The notes beneath the pieces are model-generated. The model searched no databases. It was not told the origin of the DNA and saw nothing but the letters and a program-made list of their open reading frames with translations. From the NCBI GenBank assembly GCA_031255355.1, contig JAIRSR010000100.1, positions 1 through 7,141 on the forward strand: 7,141 bases of DNA. Reading direction: 5' to 3'. The DNA is from Clostridiales bacterium. GTDB lineage: Bacteria; Bacillota; Clostridia; Monoglobales; Firm-18. Positions 6,180 through 7,141 of the stretch are shown here, piece after piece. Position 1 is the first letter of the stretch, and the number at the start of each line of letters is the position of its first letter. The position numbers and the translations under genes were made by a program.

Positions 6180-6602
6180 ATGAAAGGTATCGTACTTGTA
6201 TTGGCAATCTTGGTTTTGATTCTCACGCCGTCAGTGCTTCACTTCGGGTTTAAGTTGTCCGGCAAAAAGATGAAAACGGCACTTGGCGTAAATATTTTCG
6301 GCTTTTTGGCGATTTTGGCGGTGACTGCCGTAGTGATGCTCGACGGCGGCGTGTCCGCAGACGAAGCGGCGGCAACGGCGGCGGGCGGCGCGTCCGGCAT
6401 GGGCTATATCGCGGCGGCGCTCTCTACCGGCTTGGCGGCAATCGGCGCGGGAATCGCGGTGGCGGCATCCGCTTCGGCGGCAATCGGCGCGATCTCCGAG
6501 GACGCGGCGGTGATGGGCAAGGCGTTGATTTTCGTTGCGCTTGCGGAGGGAATCGCGCTGTACGGCTTGTTGATTTCCTTTACCATCTTAGGCGGTATGT
6601 AA
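6180..6602 (+). CDS. ntpK: V-type ATP synthase/ATPase subunit K (rotor-ring proteolipid)
   Basis: This 140-residue hydrophobic protein forms the ion-translocating rotor ring. Four membrane helices can be drawn at about 3-21, 34-53, 74-100 and 112-137. The second hairpin is a clear c-type unit: a Gly/Ala-rich helix (GLAAIGAGIAVAASASAAIG, 84-103), a cytoplasmic-type loop AISED (104-108), and a helix with the ion-binding carboxylate in ALAEGIALYGLLISF (120-134), where E123 is the expected site. The first hairpin shows no c-type Gly pattern and no membrane carboxylate; it leads into an Ala/Gly loop with D55, D61 and E62. There is thus one ion site per four helices, as in other V-type K subunits. 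The protein is slightly shorter than the roughly 156-residue E. hirae NtpK and contains no glutamine. The ATG at 6180 is fixed by the Shine-Dalgarno at 6168. Confidence 0.93.
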   Translation: MKGIVLVLAILVLILTPSVLHFGFKLSGKKMKTALGVNIFGFLAILAVTAVVMLDGGVSADEAAATAAGGASGMGYIAAALSTGLAAIGAGIAVAASASAAIGAISEDAAVMGKALIFVALAEGIALYGLLISFTILGGM

Positions 6603-6606
6603 CCGC

Positions 6607-6613
6607 AGGAGGT
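6607..6613 (+). promoter_or_regulatory. Ribosome binding site fixing the GTG start of subunit F
   Basis: A full aggaggt sits ten bases before the GTG at 6624, with a second partial site (ggtgga) three bases before it. It supports this GTG as the start, which yields the usual MKIFLISDN opening. No in-frame ATG lies nearby. Confidence 0.75.
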
Positions 6614-6623
6614 AGGTGGAACG

Positions 6624-6932
6624 GTGAAAATCTTTCTCATAAGTGATAATATTGATACACAAATCGGTATGCGGCTGGCGGGAATCGAGGGGGTTGTCGT
6701 CCACGAGCGCGAGGACTTCAAACGCGCTCTGCAAGACGCCGCCGCCGACGCGGAGACGGGTATTATTTTGATTACGGTCAAACTTTCGCAACTTGCGCCG
6801 GAGTACGTCGCGGAGATTAAACTCAACCGGCGGCTTCCGCTGATTGTCGAAATCCCGGACCGCCACGGTATGGGGAAATCGGACGATTTCATCACGAAAT
6901 ACGTTCGTGAGGCGATCGGGCTGAAAATATAG
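6624..6932 (+). CDS. ntpG: V-type ATP synthase/ATPase subunit F (central stalk)
   Basis: This 102-residue protein matches the subunit F family, which binds subunit D in the central rotor shaft and in some systems modulates ATP hydrolysis. E. hirae calls this gene ntpG, while other nomenclatures use F. Family signs are KIFLISDNIDTQIGMRLAGI (2-21), the central GIILITVKLSQLAPEYV (46-62), and LPLIVEIPDRHGMGKSDDFI (71-90), where the IPDRHG element is especially typical; the end VREAIGLKI is also usual. Its predicted alternating strand/helix pattern fits the Rossmann-like fold of the family. The start is a GTG, 21 bases after the subunit K stop. The 62-base gap after its TAG contains a terminator-like hairpin, the only sizeable gap within the ATPase genes. 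Confidence 0.94.
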   Translation: MKIFLISDNIDTQIGMRLAGIEGVVVHEREDFKRALQDAAADAETGIILITVKLSQLAPEYVAEIKLNRRLPLIVEIPDRHGMGKSDDFITKYVREAIGLKI

Positions 6933-6934
6933 CC

Positions 6935-6961
6935 CGCCGAAAGACGCGCGGCGCGTTTTTT
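6935..6961 (+). terminator. Terminator-like hairpin between subunits F and E
   Basis: Three bases after the subunit F stop codon, cgccg (6935-6939) can pair with cggcg (6949-6953). Alternatively, aaagacgc (6940-6947) can pair with gcgttttt (6953-6960), allowing one G-T pair. A run of six T follows at 6956-6961. A GC-rich stem followed directly by a T-run is the form of an intrinsic terminator. Because it lies between two genes of the same ATPase operon, it would have to act partially, as an attenuator or an RNA-processing and stability site. No calculated free energy is available to me. Confidence 0.5.
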
Positions 6962-6975
6962 GAACTTGCCCTAAC

Positions 6976-6983
6976 GGAAAGGA
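6976..6983 (+). promoter_or_regulatory. Ribosome binding site deciding the start of the last gene
   Basis: The site ggaaagga lies 11 bases before the ATG at 6995. Two nearer ATGs (6984 and 6988) are in other frames and run into stops within about 15 codons, so 6995 is the only start that gives the long coiled-coil frame to the window edge. Confidence 0.6.
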
Positions 6984-6994
6984 ATGTATGCTTT

Positions 6995-7141
6995 ATGGAT
7001 GTTTCAGATACAAAATTAGTAAATTTTGAACTTATGGTAATGCGGGAAGCGGAGGAAAAGCGCAACGCCGTACTCGCGGAGGTTGCCGAGGAAAAAAGCG
7101 CGAAACTCAAGGTAATCGAACAGGAGTTGGAGGAGGAGGCG
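6995..7141 (+). CDS. ntpE: Probable V-type ATPase subunit E, N-terminal part (3' end outside the window)
   Basis: Forty-nine codons are visible and remain open to the right edge. The protein begins MDVSDTKLVNFELMVMREAE and continues as a strongly charged, Glu- and Lys-rich amphipathic helix with no glycine or proline. This suits the N-terminal coiled coil of subunit E, which pairs with the small G/H-type subunit in the peripheral stalk and binds the top of the catalytic head through its C-terminal domain. Position after subunit F in an ATPase cluster where no E gene has yet appeared supports the assignment. With only the helix visible, a second small stalk protein or another coiled-coil protein cannot be excluded. 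The C-terminal globular domain and the A, B and D genes should lie to the right. Confidence 0.65.
   Translation, partial: MDVSDTKLVNFELMVMREAEEKRNAVLAEVAEEKSAKLKVIEQELEEEA

Overview
The window reads as a compact, co-directional stretch of bacterial chromosome. All nine genes lie on the + strand, with gaps of about 60 bases or less and several ATGA or short overlaps. Shine-Dalgarno sites are strong and purine-rich, the base composition is fairly GC-rich with a marked preference for codons such as gcg, and the cluster encodes a prokaryotic V-type ATPase. The UPF0237/PFL-family pair together with this ATPase suggests a GC-rich anaerobic Firmicute of the class Clostridia (Oscillospirales-like). 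That placement is inferred from gene content only. I see no RNA genes, CRISPR arrays, insertion sequences or other mobile elements.

Bases 1-2818 form a metabolic and housekeeping block. It holds the 3' end of an aspartate kinase (two ACT domains visible), an RlmB/TrmH-type 23S rRNA 2'-O-methyltransferase starting in an ATGA overlap, a stand-alone ACT-domain protein (UPF0237) starting in a second ATGA overlap, and a full-length PFL-family protein (UPF0210/DUF711). The last two are a recurrent conserved pair whose function is not established.

Bases 2861-7141 hold the first part of a V/A-type ATPase operon. The order is a small coiled-coil peripheral-stalk subunit (G/H type), subunit C, subunit I (the membrane a-type stator), subunit K (the rotor ring), subunit F, and the first 49 codons of what is probably subunit E. 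The A, B and D subunits expected to complete the enzyme are not in the window and presumably follow. Subunit I keeps the key membrane arginine and K keeps one ion-binding glutamate. K contains no glutamine at all and has a divergent first hairpin, which bears on the coupling ion. Two regulatory details stand out: an AT-rich leader with an ideal Shine-Dalgarno site before K, and a terminator-like hairpin with a T-run between F and E.

I do not see an undescribed system in the sense of a new defence or mobile module. The points most worth checking are the UPF0237/UPF0210 pair, including a glycyl-radical-loop look-alike in the PFL-fold protein, the K subunit, and the intra-operon hairpin.
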